Of a stretch of DNA of 64,000 nucleotides, positions 16,731 to 25,772 are shown piece after piece. This DNA comes from an uncultured Chloroflexota bacterium. Lineage in GTDB: Bacteria; Chloroflexota; UBA11872. Location of the stretch: the NCBI GenBank assembly GCA_958296175.1, contig OY282448.1, positions 1,488,472 to 1,552,471 on the forward strand, given 5' to 3'. The position numbers were made by a program, and so were the translations under genes. How positions within the stretch are numbered: the stretch's first letter is position 1; each line of letters begins with the position of its first letter. Below the pieces are notes generated by a model. That model saw nothing but the letters and a program-made list of their open reading frames with translations, was not told the origin of the DNA and searched no databases.

Positions 16731-19493
16731 TCAGCGGGACGGCATGTCGAAGACGTAGGTCTGGCGGAACAGCTGCGCGCTGCTGACCTCGCCATCGCGC
16801 ACGTGGACGTTGGCCAGGGGGAACGAGAGGTCGACAATGAAGCCGCGCCACCCCTCGAACGACACCCGGTAATCCCCGTGCAGCTCGGCCTCCCGCGCGG
16901 TCAGGGGCGGAAAGACGCGCCCGTCGATGGTTTCCGTGATGGTGCGCTGGCGCAGGTCGTAGTCGAACTCGATGCGCTGGGCGGGCATCGTGACGTGCGC
17001 AGCGCTTGGCCAAAAGCCGTGCGACGCCGGCGCGCCCTGCCGCGGCGATTCCTGATAGCTCAGCCCCACGTTGCCGCCTGTCCCGCTAGGGTTCGCCGTG
17101 ATGATGACGCCGCTGAAGCCCTCGCCGCGCAGGTCGACGTCCACCGATACCACGTGGCGCGCCGTATGATCGGTCAGCGGCGCGTCCACGGACGCGGATG
17201 CGGGCAGCAGCCGCGCCGCCGCCAGCTGCGGCTGGAAGCCGCCGCTCGCGCGAACCGTCGCCGCGGCGCCGCGGGCGGGCGGCAGCGTCAGCCAGGTCAG
17301 CCCGGGCTCGATTGGGATGCGGGCGCCGTCCGCCAGCAGCTCGCCCGGCGCGGCGGCCGCCACGCCAATCATGATGGACGCGCCGGCCGGCGCCGTCTCG
17401 GGCCCGACCGCTAGCCGGCCGTCGCGCAGCCCGAACTGCAGACTGCGGTCCGCCGGGACGCGCAGCGACCCCAACGCCGCTCCCAGATCGTTGGCCGTCA
17501 GCCGCTGGCCCGGCGCGTCCCGGTAGACCGTCCAATACGGCGAGGCGTGCACGGCGTCGGACGCCAGCAAGCCGTACGTGCGGGGATCGTCGCCGCTGTT
17601 CAGCACCAGATAGTCGTAGGTCAGATCGCCTTGCTCGTCGTATCCGTAAGCGAGGGAGCCGGTAAACGCGTACACGTCCCGTCCCACCAGCATCCCGGCG
17701 TACACACCCAGCGTACGAACCGCCCACGCCTGTTCCTGATGCGCGGGATAGTGAAACCCCAGCACGTGGCGGCTGAGCCGCCGCCGTTCGTCGGGCACCG
17801 GGTACGTGAGATTCTTGGCAAAGAATACCCGCGCGCCCACGGGAATCAGGTCGGCTGTGGCGCGCGCGTCGTGCGCAATGCGGCGTTCCACGTTCCACCC
17901 CGCGCCCTGCCAGTTCCACCAGACGCTCAGATAGGTGTTGTAGAGCAGCGCCGCCCCCAGCACCAGCGTCGGAACCGCGGCCGCGCGGCGCAGCGCCGGC
18001 TCGTAGACCGCCAGACGCTCGTTCAGCCAGCGGCTGGACGCCTCGCTCCAGAGCGCAAAGCGGCCGTGGTACAGGTTCGCAATGCCCGATGCCAGCAGCG
18101 TGGCGACCAAGAACGCCACGTAGGACTGGTTCTTGAAGTGGCCGTAGTGATATTCCGCGCCCGCCGCGACCCACCACATAAAGCCGGCAAACGCGCCTGC
18201 CATGGCCAGCGCCGCGCGCCGGTCGCCGCGCAGCGTGACCAGGCCCAGCAGCGCCAGCGCCAGCGCCGGCCAGAACAGCGCCCCCAGCACGGCGTTCAGC
18301 GCGGCCAGACCCTCCGGCCCCAGCAGCGTCTCGAACGGGCCGTCCCGCGGGATCAGCCGATAGGCCTGCAACCCGAAGGCCAGCTCCACGTCCACAAACT
18401 GCGTGTCGCCCCAGGCGTTCCCAAAGCTGCCGTCCAGGTCGCTGGTAATCCTGCCCAGCTGCGGCAGCGCAAAAGGGACGAGCCAGGCAATGCCCGGCGC
18501 GCCCAGCAGCACCGTGCCGCCCCCCAGCGTCAGCGCGCGGCGCAGCGTTGCCGCCCGCGCCGGCCCCCACGCCGTCAGCACGGCGACCAGCGTGACCGCC
18601 ACCACCAGATAGACCGCCGAGATCGCCCAGAAATACGACACCAGCAGCGCCGCGCTGGTCAGCGACGCCAGCCCCAGAGGGCGGCCGCCGCCGCCCCGCA
18701 GCGCCAGCAGCCCGGTGGCCGCCGCCACGGGGAACAGCGCAAACGACGCCGCGTGCGGCCCAAAGCCCATCTGCACAAACCAGAGCGGCAGCCCGTGCAG
18801 CGCGTAGAGCACGGCCGCCAGCGCCGACCGCCGCTCCGAGAGCAGCAGCCCCGCGCGCGCGAAGACGAACACCGACGGCACGCTCAGTGCCAGCAGCACG
18901 TACAACAGCGGCGCGTATGCGTGAAACGACGGCGTGTTCGACAAGATCGAGCCAATTGCCAGCAGATAGGGGAACCCCCAGCCGCGGGCGTGATTCGCCA
19001 GACCCTGGTACTCGAACTGAAACGGCCCCACGGCCAGCCCCTGCATGAAGACTGTGTCCCACTTCAGCGCTTCCGCCAGCGCCACGTACACGTCTTCGTC
19101 GGAATTGAGCCCCAGCATGGCCCCGGAGCGGGCGTGCAGATGCGGCAGGAAGGCCGCGCCCAGCAACAGCCCGCCGGCCAGCAACGCCAGCGTCTGCGGC
19201 CGCGTCGGCCGCGGCAGCCACCACCCGCTGCGGCGCACGCTCCAGGCCCCCAGCCCCGCCGCCAGCCCCAGCAGCACGGCCGTTGCCATCCGCATGTCCA
19301 TAACCAGGTTCAAGACATACGACCCCACGATCAGCGCCGCCGCGCCGACCAGCGGCACCAGCAGGACGCCCAGCGACCGCAGCTCGGGCGGCGCCAGCAG
19401 CCGCGTCAGCCCATATCCCGCCAACGTGAACGCGGCCAGCAGCGCCAGCGCCGCGGCCGCCGCTTCCAGGCCAACGGCCGCAATCTCCGGCAC
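16731..19493 (-). CDS. Large polytopic membrane protein, GT-C-like, with C-terminal extracytoplasmic domain
   Basis: A 920-residue protein with about 12-14 hydrophobic segments across residues 1-520 and a large soluble C-terminal part. The first long loop has LGLNSDEDVYVALAEAL, an acidic Asp-Glu-Asp motif at the place where GT-C transferases carry their catalytic acid. The C-terminal 400 residues are rich in beta-strand-like patterns and probably lie outside the membrane. It resembles bacterial GT39-like or DUF-type membrane proteins of the cell surface, but I cannot name a family. The start is GTG with no clear ribosome binding site. It is one of four large membrane proteins in the window with this general plan. 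Confidence 0.7.
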   Translation of the reverse strand: MPEIAAVGLEAAAAALALLAAFTLAGYGLTRLLAPPELRSLGVLLVPLVGAAALIVGSYVLNLVMDMRMATAVLLGLAAGLGAWSVRRSGWWLPRPTRPQTLALLAGGLLLGAAFLPHLHARSGAMLGLNSDEDVYVALAEALKWDTVFMQGLAVGPFQFEYQGLANHARGWGFPYLLAIGSILSNTPSFHAYAPLLYVLLALSVPSVFVFARAGLLLSERRSALAAVLYALHGLPLWFVQMGFGPHAASFALFPVAAATGLLALRGGGGRPLGLASLTSAALLVSYFWAISAVYLVVAVTLVAVLTAWGPARAATLRRALTLGGGTVLLGAPGIAWLVPFALPQLGRITSDLDGSFGNAWGDTQFVDVELAFGLQAYRLIPRDGPFETLLGPEGLAALNAVLGALFWPALALALLGLVTLRGDRRAALAMAGAFAGFMWWVAAGAEYHYGHFKNQSYVAFLVATLLASGIANLYHGRFALWSEASSRWLNERLAVYEPALRRAAAVPTLVLGAALLYNTYLSVWWNWQGAGWNVERRIAHDARATADLIPVGARVFFAKNLTYPVPDERRRLSRHVLGFHYPAHQEQAWAVRTLGVYAGMLVGRDVYAFTGSLAYGYDEQGDLTYDYLVLNSGDDPRTYGLLASDAVHASPYWTVYRDAPGQRLTANDLGAALGSLRVPADRSLQFGLRDGRLAVGPETAPAGASIMIGVAAAAPGELLADGARIPIEPGLTWLTLPPARGAAATVRASGGFQPQLAAARLLPASASVDAPLTDHTARHVVSVDVDLRGEGFSGVIITANPSGTGGNVGLSYQESPRQGAPASHGFWPSAAHVTMPAQRIEFDYDLRQRTITETIDGRVFPPLTAREAELHGDYRVSFEGWRGFIVDLSFPLANVHVRDGEVSSAQLFRQTYVFDMPSR

Positions 19494-19506
19494 GGCGGAT
19501 TACGAC

Positions 19507-19716
19507 CGCCGCCCGCGGCGCGCGCCGAGCCGGGCGCTGGCGAGGGGGATGTAGTTATGTGGAGAAGGCCGCCCCCAGCGCGCGCGGAGCCGGAGTCTGA
19601 CCCGCGAACTAGCCATCGGCTCGCTCTGGCCGCCCGCAGCGCGCGCGGAGCCGGATGCGAATGTGATGCTCAATGTCGCTGGCCCTGGGGCCGTCCCCAG
19701 CGCGCGCGGAGCCGGA
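19507..19716. CRISPR. CRISPR-like mini-array: four 28 bp repeats, spacers 32-33 bp, no cas genes
   Basis: Repeats lie at 19507-19534, 19567-19594, 19628-19655 and 19689-19716. The last three differ pairwise by only one or two bases and share the core CAGCGCGCGCGGAGCCGGA, with a period of exactly 61 bp. The first has four mismatches, as a degenerate terminal repeat would. The three spacers are unrelated to one another, and spacers 1 and 3 are clearly less GC-rich than the repeats. Repeat and spacer sizes match type I-E or I-F geometry, and the reverse strand has a CTCC...GGGG stem like many I-E repeats. No cas gene is in the window, and the array abuts the stop of a membrane protein gene. A non-CRISPR intergenic repeat remains possible. 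Confidence 0.45.
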
Positions 19717-19719
19717 GCG

Positions 19720-20661
19720 TCATCGACGCCGCGGGCCGTCCACCGCGTGCAGCAGACCGGTTCCGCCGGCAACGCCCAGCACGTGCCCCAGCCCGGCCGC
19801 GCCCCCCAGCGCGCCCCCCAGGCCGGTGGTCAGAATCACAATCGCGGCAAAGTTGCCCAGCGCCACCGCAAACGACCCCTGCACCAGCGGCGCCGAGAGA
19901 TGCAGCAACACCAGCTCGTTGGCGCCCAGCATCTGGATTCCCGACACCAGCGCCAGCGCCAGCGTTGGCACGGCCAGCGCCGCGCCCGTCACCATGCCGG
20001 CCAGGATCAGCACGGCGCTCATCGAGACCATCGTCCACCCCGGCCGCTCCCAAAACCGCAGCCGCGCGTTGCTGTAGGCAAATCCCGCGTCCACGCCCGT
20101 CACCATCACGTGCGGAACCACCATCCACAGCGCCGCGTGCGCCCCGGCCAGCGCCACCGTGTCGGCCAGCAGCAGAATGACGAACACCGAGGCAATCAGC
20201 GCCACGGGGCGCTCCGTCACGATGGTGGCCTGCGGCGGCTGCGTCAGAAAGAACGCCGCAAACTGCACGGCCAGCAGCGCCCCCAGCGCCACCAGCACCG
20301 GCAGCGCCGCCAGCGTCAGCGCCGGCGCCCGCCGCACCGCCGCGCGCAGCGCCTCGCCCGTCGTCGCCTCGGCGCCGGACGCCGCCCGATCGGCAATCAG
20401 CGCCAGCGCGCCCAAAATGCTCGGCCACAGCACCAGAATCGCCAGCAGCACCAGCGGGCCAACCGCCGCGGCGGCCGGCGAGCGGATGTAGACCAGTCCG
20501 GCGGCCAACCCGACCAACGCGCCCGCGCCCGCCCCCGCGCCCACCCCCAGCGCCAGGGCGCTCGGACGCGCGGCGGCAGAGATCGCAAATCCAACCGGCG
20601 CCAGCGGCCATAGCGGATCGCCGGCGCCTCGGTCCGACGACATGCGCATGGGTCGAGACAT
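19720..20661 (-). CDS. Polytopic membrane protein, unknown function
   Basis: I do not recognise a family. About 313 residues with six or more hydrophobic segments (for example VGPLVLLAILVLWPSILGAL, ALPVLVALGALLAVQFAAFF and VALIASVFVILLLADTVALA), and short charged loops. The composition resembles a small-molecule or DUF-type inner-membrane protein. The start could be 20661, 20649 or 20643, since three in-frame ATG codons follow one another and none has a strong ribosome binding site. It is transcribed toward the CRISPR-like array and divergently from the 3-hydroxyacyl-CoA dehydrogenase gene, 81 bp away. Confidence 0.65.
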   Translation of the reverse strand: MSRPMRMSSDRGAGDPLWPLAPVGFAISAAARPSALALGVGAGAGAGALVGLAAGLVYIRSPAAAAVGPLVLLAILVLWPSILGALALIADRAASGAEATTGEALRAAVRRAPALTLAALPVLVALGALLAVQFAAFFLTQPPQATIVTERPVALIASVFVILLLADTVALAGAHAALWMVVPHVMVTGVDAGFAYSNARLRFWERPGWTMVSMSAVLILAGMVTGAALAVPTLALALVSGIQMLGANELVLLHLSAPLVQGSFAVALGNFAAIVILTTGLGGALGGAAGLGHVLGVAGGTGLLHAVDGPRRR

Positions 20662-20730
20662 CGCGGGGCGGCAGGCAGTATATCCGCGAGGCATGCGTGC
20701 TCCCCGGAGGAATCGGATGGTCGACGACGC

Positions 20731-20868
20731 GGCGCTGCGCCCATGACCAGACCGGCAGACGAGCCCGCGGCAATCGGCGCTGCGCCCATGACCAGACCGG
20801 CGGACGAGCCCGCGGCGATCGGCGCTGCGCCCGTGACGAGGCCGGCGGACGAGCCAGCGGACGGCCCG
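20731..20868 (+). repeat. 45 bp coding minisatellite at the start of the next gene
   Basis: A 45 bp unit beginning ATGACCAGACCGGCAGACGA is present at 20743-20787 and 20788-20832 and partly at 20833-20868. The last 12 bases of the unit also precede the first copy (20731-20742). Each copy encodes MTRPADEPAAIGAAP or a close variant, and each begins with ATG or GTG, so copy number changes add or remove possible start codons without shifting the frame. Confidence 0.9.
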
Positions 20869-21852
20869 GCCCCGCGTGCGGCGGTGATTGGCGCGGGCCG
20901 CATGGGCCACGGCATCGCGCTCGAAGCCGCGCGCGCCGGCTTCCAGGTCGCCGTCTACGACAGCCAGCCCGGCCGCGCAGACGCAGCGATTGCCGAGGCC
21001 GAGCACGACGCCGCCGACCTCGTGGCCGCCGGCGTCATCGCGTCCACCGACGTCCCAGCCGTCATGGCGCGCCTCGCCCCCGCCCCGCAGCTGGAACGCG
21101 CGGCCGAGGGCGCCCAGGTCGTCTTCGAGGCCGTTGCCGAGGACCTGGCCATAAAGCGCGGCGTGTTTGCGCGCCTGGACCGCGCCGCGCCCCCCAACGC
21201 GCTGCTGCTGTCCAACACCTCCAGCATCCCCGTCAGCGACATCGCCGCCGCCTGCCAGCGGCCGCAGCGCGTGGCCCTCGCCCACTGGATACTGCCGCCC
21301 CACCTGATCCCCGTGGTCGAAGTCGCGCCCGGACGGCGCACCAGCGCAGCCGCCATCCAGGCCGTGCGCGCGCTGCTGGAACGCATGGGCAAGTGGCCAG
21401 TGGTGCTGCAGCGCGAACTGCCCGGTTACCTGATAAACCGCCTGCAATTCGCGCTGCTGCGCGAGGCCATGGAGCTGGTTGGCCAGGGCGTGGCCTCCGC
21501 CGAGGAAATCGACCTTGCCGTGCGCGGCTCCATCGCCCGGCGCATGCCCGCGCTGGGACTGTTTCGCCAGGCAGACCTCGCCGGGCTGGACGTATACCGC
21601 CAAATCTTCCATTACCTGGCCCCAGACCTCAGCCGCGCCGCCCGGCCCCCCGCCGCCTTGCGCCAGGCCGTAGACGCCGGCCACACCGGCGCCGCCGCCG
21701 GCCAGGGATTCCACGCCTGGACAGAAGAGCAGCGCGCCGCCTACACCCGCCGGCGCAGCGCCGAACTGATCCGCCAACTACGCGCCGACCAAACCGACCA
21801 GCCCCCCAGCACACCCAGCGGCAGCGCCAGCGCCAGCATCCCCTCCCCCTGA
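20743..21852 (+). CDS. 3-hydroxyacyl-CoA dehydrogenase family protein
   Basis: A 369-residue protein, or about 324 if translation starts at the third repeat. After the repeated N-terminal extension, a Rossmann domain begins at AAVIGAGRMGHG (50-57). LSNTSSIPVSDIA and the catalytic segment ALAHWILPPHLIPVVEV (His near 180) follow, then a C-terminal 3HCDH domain with PGYLINRLQFALLREAMEL. It oxidises 3-hydroxyacyl-CoA or a related beta-hydroxy acid with NAD+. The family also includes 3-hydroxybutyryl-CoA dehydrogenase and L-gulonate or lambda-crystallin-like enzymes, and the HWxxPP form leaves the substrate open. The N-terminal extension of 15-residue repeats is unusual. The C-terminal tail is low in complexity. 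Confidence 0.85.
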   Translation: MTRPADEPAAIGAAPMTRPADEPAAIGAAPVTRPADEPADGPAPRAAVIGAGRMGHGIALEAARAGFQVAVYDSQPGRADAAIAEAEHDAADLVAAGVIASTDVPAVMARLAPAPQLERAAEGAQVVFEAVAEDLAIKRGVFARLDRAAPPNALLLSNTSSIPVSDIAAACQRPQRVALAHWILPPHLIPVVEVAPGRRTSAAAIQAVRALLERMGKWPVVLQRELPGYLINRLQFALLREAMELVGQGVASAEEIDLAVRGSIARRMPALGLFRQADLAGLDVYRQIFHYLAPDLSRAARPPAALRQAVDAGHTGAAAGQGFHAWTEEQRAAYTRRRSAELIRQLRADQTDQPPSTPSGSASASIPSP

Positions 21853-21865
21853 AGGAGCGGTCAGG

Positions 21866-22052
21866 GTGAGGCCGAACCGTCCACTGCCTCTCTCCCCTCT
21901 CCCCGCACGCGAGAGACGGGCGCAGGGACGGGCGCAGGGACGGACGCAGGGACGTTCCCTTCTCCCGCGAGCAGGAGAGGGCAGGGAGGCGGTGGCGGGT
22001 CGGGGCCTGTCGAGTTTCCCCTCTCCCGCGAGCGGGAGAGGGTCAGGGTGAG
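21866..22052. repeat. Intergenic GAGAGGG palindrome cluster (element copy A) with 12 bp tandem repeat
   Basis: The region holds a perfect hairpin of 11 bp arms (22019-22029 and 22032-22042, CCCTCTCCCGC and its complement with a 2-base loop), followed by TCAGGGTGAGGG. An imperfect second hairpin lies near 21957-21981. A 12 bp unit (GACGGGCGCAGG) is repeated three times at 21915-21950. The same core palindrome and CAGGGTGAGGG tail recur at 36206-36405, 38337-38480, 41998-42034 and 48305-48420, always between genes. Confidence 0.8.
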
Positions 22053-22139
22053 GGTCTTCCGCCCCGGTGCGCCAGATGCTCGCCGCGCGTCACCCTCAGC
22101 AGCCTTTTCCACTCGTGACTGCTTGCAGCGCGGGCGGCG

Positions 22140-25100
22140 GTGGCCTACTATCCGTCGCGCTGCCGCAAGCGAGCCGAGGACCCGATCACCGTGGGCGTCA
22201 TCAACGTCTTCCTGGGCGGGACAGGGAAGTTCGTCGCCGAGGAACTGAAAGGCCTCTCGACGCATTACGACCTCGAGCTCCCAGCCTTTATCGCCTTCGA
22301 CCTGAGCCACGAGGACACGCACACCGGCATCTTTGCGCTGGGAAGCGACTTGCTGGCGCCGCACAAGAGCTTCCAGGACACCGTCAGCGGCGTGACGGTT
22401 CCCACCTGGGCGAACATGGACGCCGGCAAGGGGCTGGCGCCCAGCCCCCACCGTCCAGGGCCCAGACAGCGGCCCGAAGTCGCGGTCATGAGCCAGATTG
22501 CGCGCCAAATGCGGGACATCCCCGCGCTGGCCGATGGCCTCTGGGGGTTGCGCGCCTCGGGCCTGCCGGCTTTCGCCGCCTTCATGTCCCCCGACCTCAA
22601 GGGGGGCGAGGCCGATGCGTCCACGCAGTTCAAGCGGCGCGTGCGAGCCGCGCTGAATGCGGCGGGACCGGGCGGACAACCAATCACGGTCAACATCGTC
22701 GCCTCCACCGCTGGAGGCACGGGCGCCGGATTTTTTCTGCCACTTGCCCTCTGGCTGCGCCAAACACCAGTCCCTTCGAGTCTCACCATCAACCTCGTTC
22801 TCGTCGTGTCGAGCGCATTCGACAACGAGCCGCTCGATGCAGGCTCGAGCCTGCTTGCCATGCAAAGCAAAGGCCGCACCGGCACGTTTGCCATCATTCG
22901 CGAACTGGATCTGTTGCAACGCGCCGATCAGCAGACGACCTTTGCCGAGCGGCGTTTCCCAATCCACACCGGCAATACTGCTGACCTGACGTACCAGCTG
23001 GGCGAGCGCCTGTTCAATCGCGTCTACTGGGTGGGCCGCCGTGACGCGGATGTGGCGGCGAGGAAGGAAGACGTTTACGCCGAAACCGATCCGTTGGTGC
23101 GCATCCTCGGCGACGTTGAGGCCGCCAACAATCTGGATGCGAGGACCGGCGATGAGGCGCAGCGCCTGCTGCCGTCCGTCGTAACCATCGACTACCCGAG
23201 GCTGGACTATGCCCGCCGCGAGAGCAGCCGCTTGATCGAGCAAGCCATGCAACGGCTGATCGACGGCGGGCAGGCGCCCGATTTCGACCATGACTTCTTT
23301 GCCTACCCAGGCAACAATCCTGGTGCATTCGGCAAGTTTCTGAAAGACAATAAGTCTTTGTTGTCCGCCAATGAAATCGACGCCATGCCGAAGGCAGAGC
23401 CGAGAAATGTCGATGACCTCGTCGGTTCCTTCACGGACGAACATAACTTCGAACAGATTCCGAAAGGCGTCGCCCTACAACCTGCGGGGTACAATGCCAA
23501 TGCCGACCAGTGGACCGCATACTGCGAGGCGATGTCCAGCAACCTGGAACAGCGGCGGCAGCGGATCACGGAACGCATCGACCAGGTAGTACGCGACCGC
23601 GTTCTCGAGGAAGTCGAGTCGTACCGAAAGTACGTCGTGCGTGTTTCCAAAAAGCACCTTGCGCACGAGGGCGGCCCGTTCTCATTGGATTCGCTGGGAC
23701 GGACCATCGAGAAGCATGACGACGGACGGCGTCGGGTCGAGAAGTTCTTCGGCGAAGGGCTCAGTGCGATGCTCCCGGGGAACTTGAAGAGCCGCAAATA
23801 CTCGTCACCCGAGGGCGTGCGCGAACAAATCAAGGCGCAGTCCCGTGAAATGCAGAAGCCGCGTGCCGCAACGACGGACGGCGGGCTTTCACTGGGCAGA
23901 TGGGTCGTTACCGTGTTGGTAGCAGCGGTGTTCGGCGTCATCGCCTGGGCCCTCATCGGCACGGCTGGAAATCCAATCCCTGGAAACCCACTCCCCCGGT
24001 TCCTGGGCACCGTGGGGATAATCATACTTGTGGCCGCGGTGATGTTCAACCTCTTGAAGGGCAAGGGCAAAGGCAAGTCGACGGGTGAACTTCGCAGAGG
24101 GTCCGAGGCCGACCTGATCAGACGCTACGAGGACTGGATCTTTGCTTACGCAGGCTTTGCGCTGCTAAAAGAAATCAAGGAAAGTTTCGTCCCGAGCGCA
24201 CAGAAAGCCGTGCGCCAACTCGAGGAACGAGCAGACGAGCTCCGCACGGTCTACGAGGAACTCCAAGAGTCCGCGCATGCAGTGGCCATCGGCGAGTATC
24301 GACCTCCATTGCACTCGATAGGTCAAGTTGGGATCGACCCCGCCGGCCTTGACGTGTACACGTCGCAACTGATGGACGCACTCGTCCGCAGCATTCGCGT
24401 CATGCCGCGTTCGACGGGCAACAGTCTCATCACAGACCTGCGCATCGAGGTCAAGTCGCATGACGGGGGCGCGCCCATCACCGGCAACGTGCGCGAGTTG
24501 GCCGCGACGATTGAGGCGAAAAAAGCTGCTAAAGACCTCTACGGCGCGGCCACACTCGGGGAATTGAACTTTTCCAGCATCAACCAGGCCATTGACCGTC
24601 GCTCCACGACTGCGCTGGCCCACTACTTGCCGCTCACGTTTGCGGAGGCACTCAGGAAAGATGCTGGGGACGGTCACCTAGAATTGCTCGACGAGCACTT
24701 GGCCGCCTTAGTGCACATGTCGCCTGCCGGTGAGGGGCTGAGAGGCCAAGACCGCCGTAACAGCTCTGTGGACTGTAGGAAGACGAACGCAAACCTCCAG
24801 CGCCTATACGTCCCCTCGTCAGAAGTACAAGGACTCGTGGCTCGGTGCATGCAGGGCCAAGGCGGACTGCTGCGCGAACCCGTCATCCGAGCGCTCAGAG
24901 ACTGCATGGGTCCCGGCGGCACACCAATCGTCGTTCCCGCATTGGGAGCGTCGATTGCACTCCTGTCCCTATGGGCGCCAGACGAAAGCACTTTCGGTTG
25001 GTCGCCCACCAGTATCATGGACACCGACGAAGGTCATCGGGCGCACGACACATATTACGGCGCAACGCCCGCGGCGAAGGAAAGTGGATCTACGCGCCAA

Positions 25101-25772
25101 AGCGTCCGTAACTTCCACATCTTGCCCGAGCTGTCGGCTGCCGCAGCCATCGAGTGCGCCGTTGCGACGCCCGAGCCATTGGTTCCGAGCGTAACGGCGC
25201 GTCTACTGGGAAGCCATCCCGATTCTCAAGGGCCAACGTTGCTCGAGTTGTTTTATCTCCTGCGAACCGACGAAACGATCACGTCATCGACCGACCGTGA
25301 TCCCGTCGACCCCCTGCAGACCTGGAGCATCCAGCATGGCGGCCAGTCGATTCGACTGATTCGGCAGTCAGTGCTCGACTCGTCGGCTCAAAACGATGTC
25401 TTCGGAGGCGGTCGGGGGTTCGTGAATGCCTTCGACGCGTTCCAAGACTTCATGCTGTACGACGGCGTGCCCGGAGGCTTGCAGAAGAACCTCGGCAAAT
25501 TCGCCGTCTCTGTCGGCGCTGAAGCGATGTCGAAGGAGTGGGAGGACGTTGCCGAACTTGCACGCATGCAGACCTCACTCGTCCAGCGATGGGGGACGTT
25601 CGACAGGCGCAGATCCGCGGATGACGAGTACGCCGCTATGCGCGCCCTCCTGCGCGACGACGTTGACGAGATGGGGCGGGCAAAGGCGGCGCGGGATTGG
25701 CTGCGTGCCGTCGATTTCGTGCTAGCTGCAGGCCATCAGAGGCGGCTCCGACTTGCAGCCGCGCATGCGTAG
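22140..25772 (+). CDS. Tubulin/FtsZ-like protein with two internal membrane helices
   Basis: A 1210-residue protein. The N-terminal third looks like a divergent tubulin-superfamily GTPase: a first strand and loop ITVGVINVFLGGTGKFVAEE (16-35) and the nucleotide-phosphate loop NIVASTAGGTGAGFFLP (185-201), a match to the tubulin signature GGGTGS/TG. Two hydrophobic helices lie at about 585-605 and 621-640 (WVVTVLVAAVFGVIAWALIG and GTVGIIILVAAVMFNLL), followed by a basic GKGKGKS. The C-terminal half is soluble and unassigned. It starts at GTG with no clear ribosome binding site. The next gene overlaps it and codes for a vWA membrane protein, so they probably act together at the membrane. Large tubulin-like proteins beside vWA genes are known from comparative genomics; the function is unproven. 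Confidence 0.8.
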   Translation: MAYYPSRCRKRAEDPITVGVINVFLGGTGKFVAEELKGLSTHYDLELPAFIAFDLSHEDTHTGIFALGSDLLAPHKSFQDTVSGVTVPTWANMDAGKGLAPSPHRPGPRQRPEVAVMSQIARQMRDIPALADGLWGLRASGLPAFAAFMSPDLKGGEADASTQFKRRVRAALNAAGPGGQPITVNIVASTAGGTGAGFFLPLALWLRQTPVPSSLTINLVLVVSSAFDNEPLDAGSSLLAMQSKGRTGTFAIIRELDLLQRADQQTTFAERRFPIHTGNTADLTYQLGERLFNRVYWVGRRDADVAARKEDVYAETDPLVRILGDVEAANNLDARTGDEAQRLLPSVVTIDYPRLDYARRESSRLIEQAMQRLIDGGQAPDFDHDFFAYPGNNPGAFGKFLKDNKSLLSANEIDAMPKAEPRNVDDLVGSFTDEHNFEQIPKGVALQPAGYNANADQWTAYCEAMSSNLEQRRQRITERIDQVVRDRVLEEVESYRKYVVRVSKKHLAHEGGPFSLDSLGRTIEKHDDGRRRVEKFFGEGLSAMLPGNLKSRKYSSPEGVREQIKAQSREMQKPRAATTDGGLSLGRWVVTVLVAAVFGVIAWALIGTAGNPIPGNPLPRFLGTVGIIILVAAVMFNLLKGKGKGKSTGELRRGSEADLIRRYEDWIFAYAGFALLKEIKESFVPSAQKAVRQLEERADELRTVYEELQESAHAVAIGEYRPPLHSIGQVGIDPAGLDVYTSQLMDALVRSIRVMPRSTGNSLITDLRIEVKSHDGGAPITGNVRELAATIEAKKAAKDLYGAATLGELNFSSINQAIDRRSTTALAHYLPLTFAEALRKDAGDGHLELLDEHLAALVHMSPAGEGLRGQDRRNSSVDCRKTNANLQRLYVPSSEVQGLVARCMQGQGGLLREPVIRALRDCMGPGGTPIVVPALGASIALLSLWAPDESTFGWSPTSIMDTDEGHRAHDTYYGATPAAKESGSTRQSVRNFHILPELSAAAAIECAVATPEPLVPSVTARLLGSHPDSQGPTLLELFYLLRTDETITSSTDRDPVDPLQTWSIQHGGQSIRLIRQSVLDSSAQNDVFGGGRGFVNAFDAFQDFMLYDGVPGGLQKNLGKFAVSVGAEAMSKEWEDVAELARMQTSLVQRWGTFDRRRSADDEYAAMRALLRDDVDEMGRAKAARDWLRAVDFVLAAGHQRRLRLAAAHA

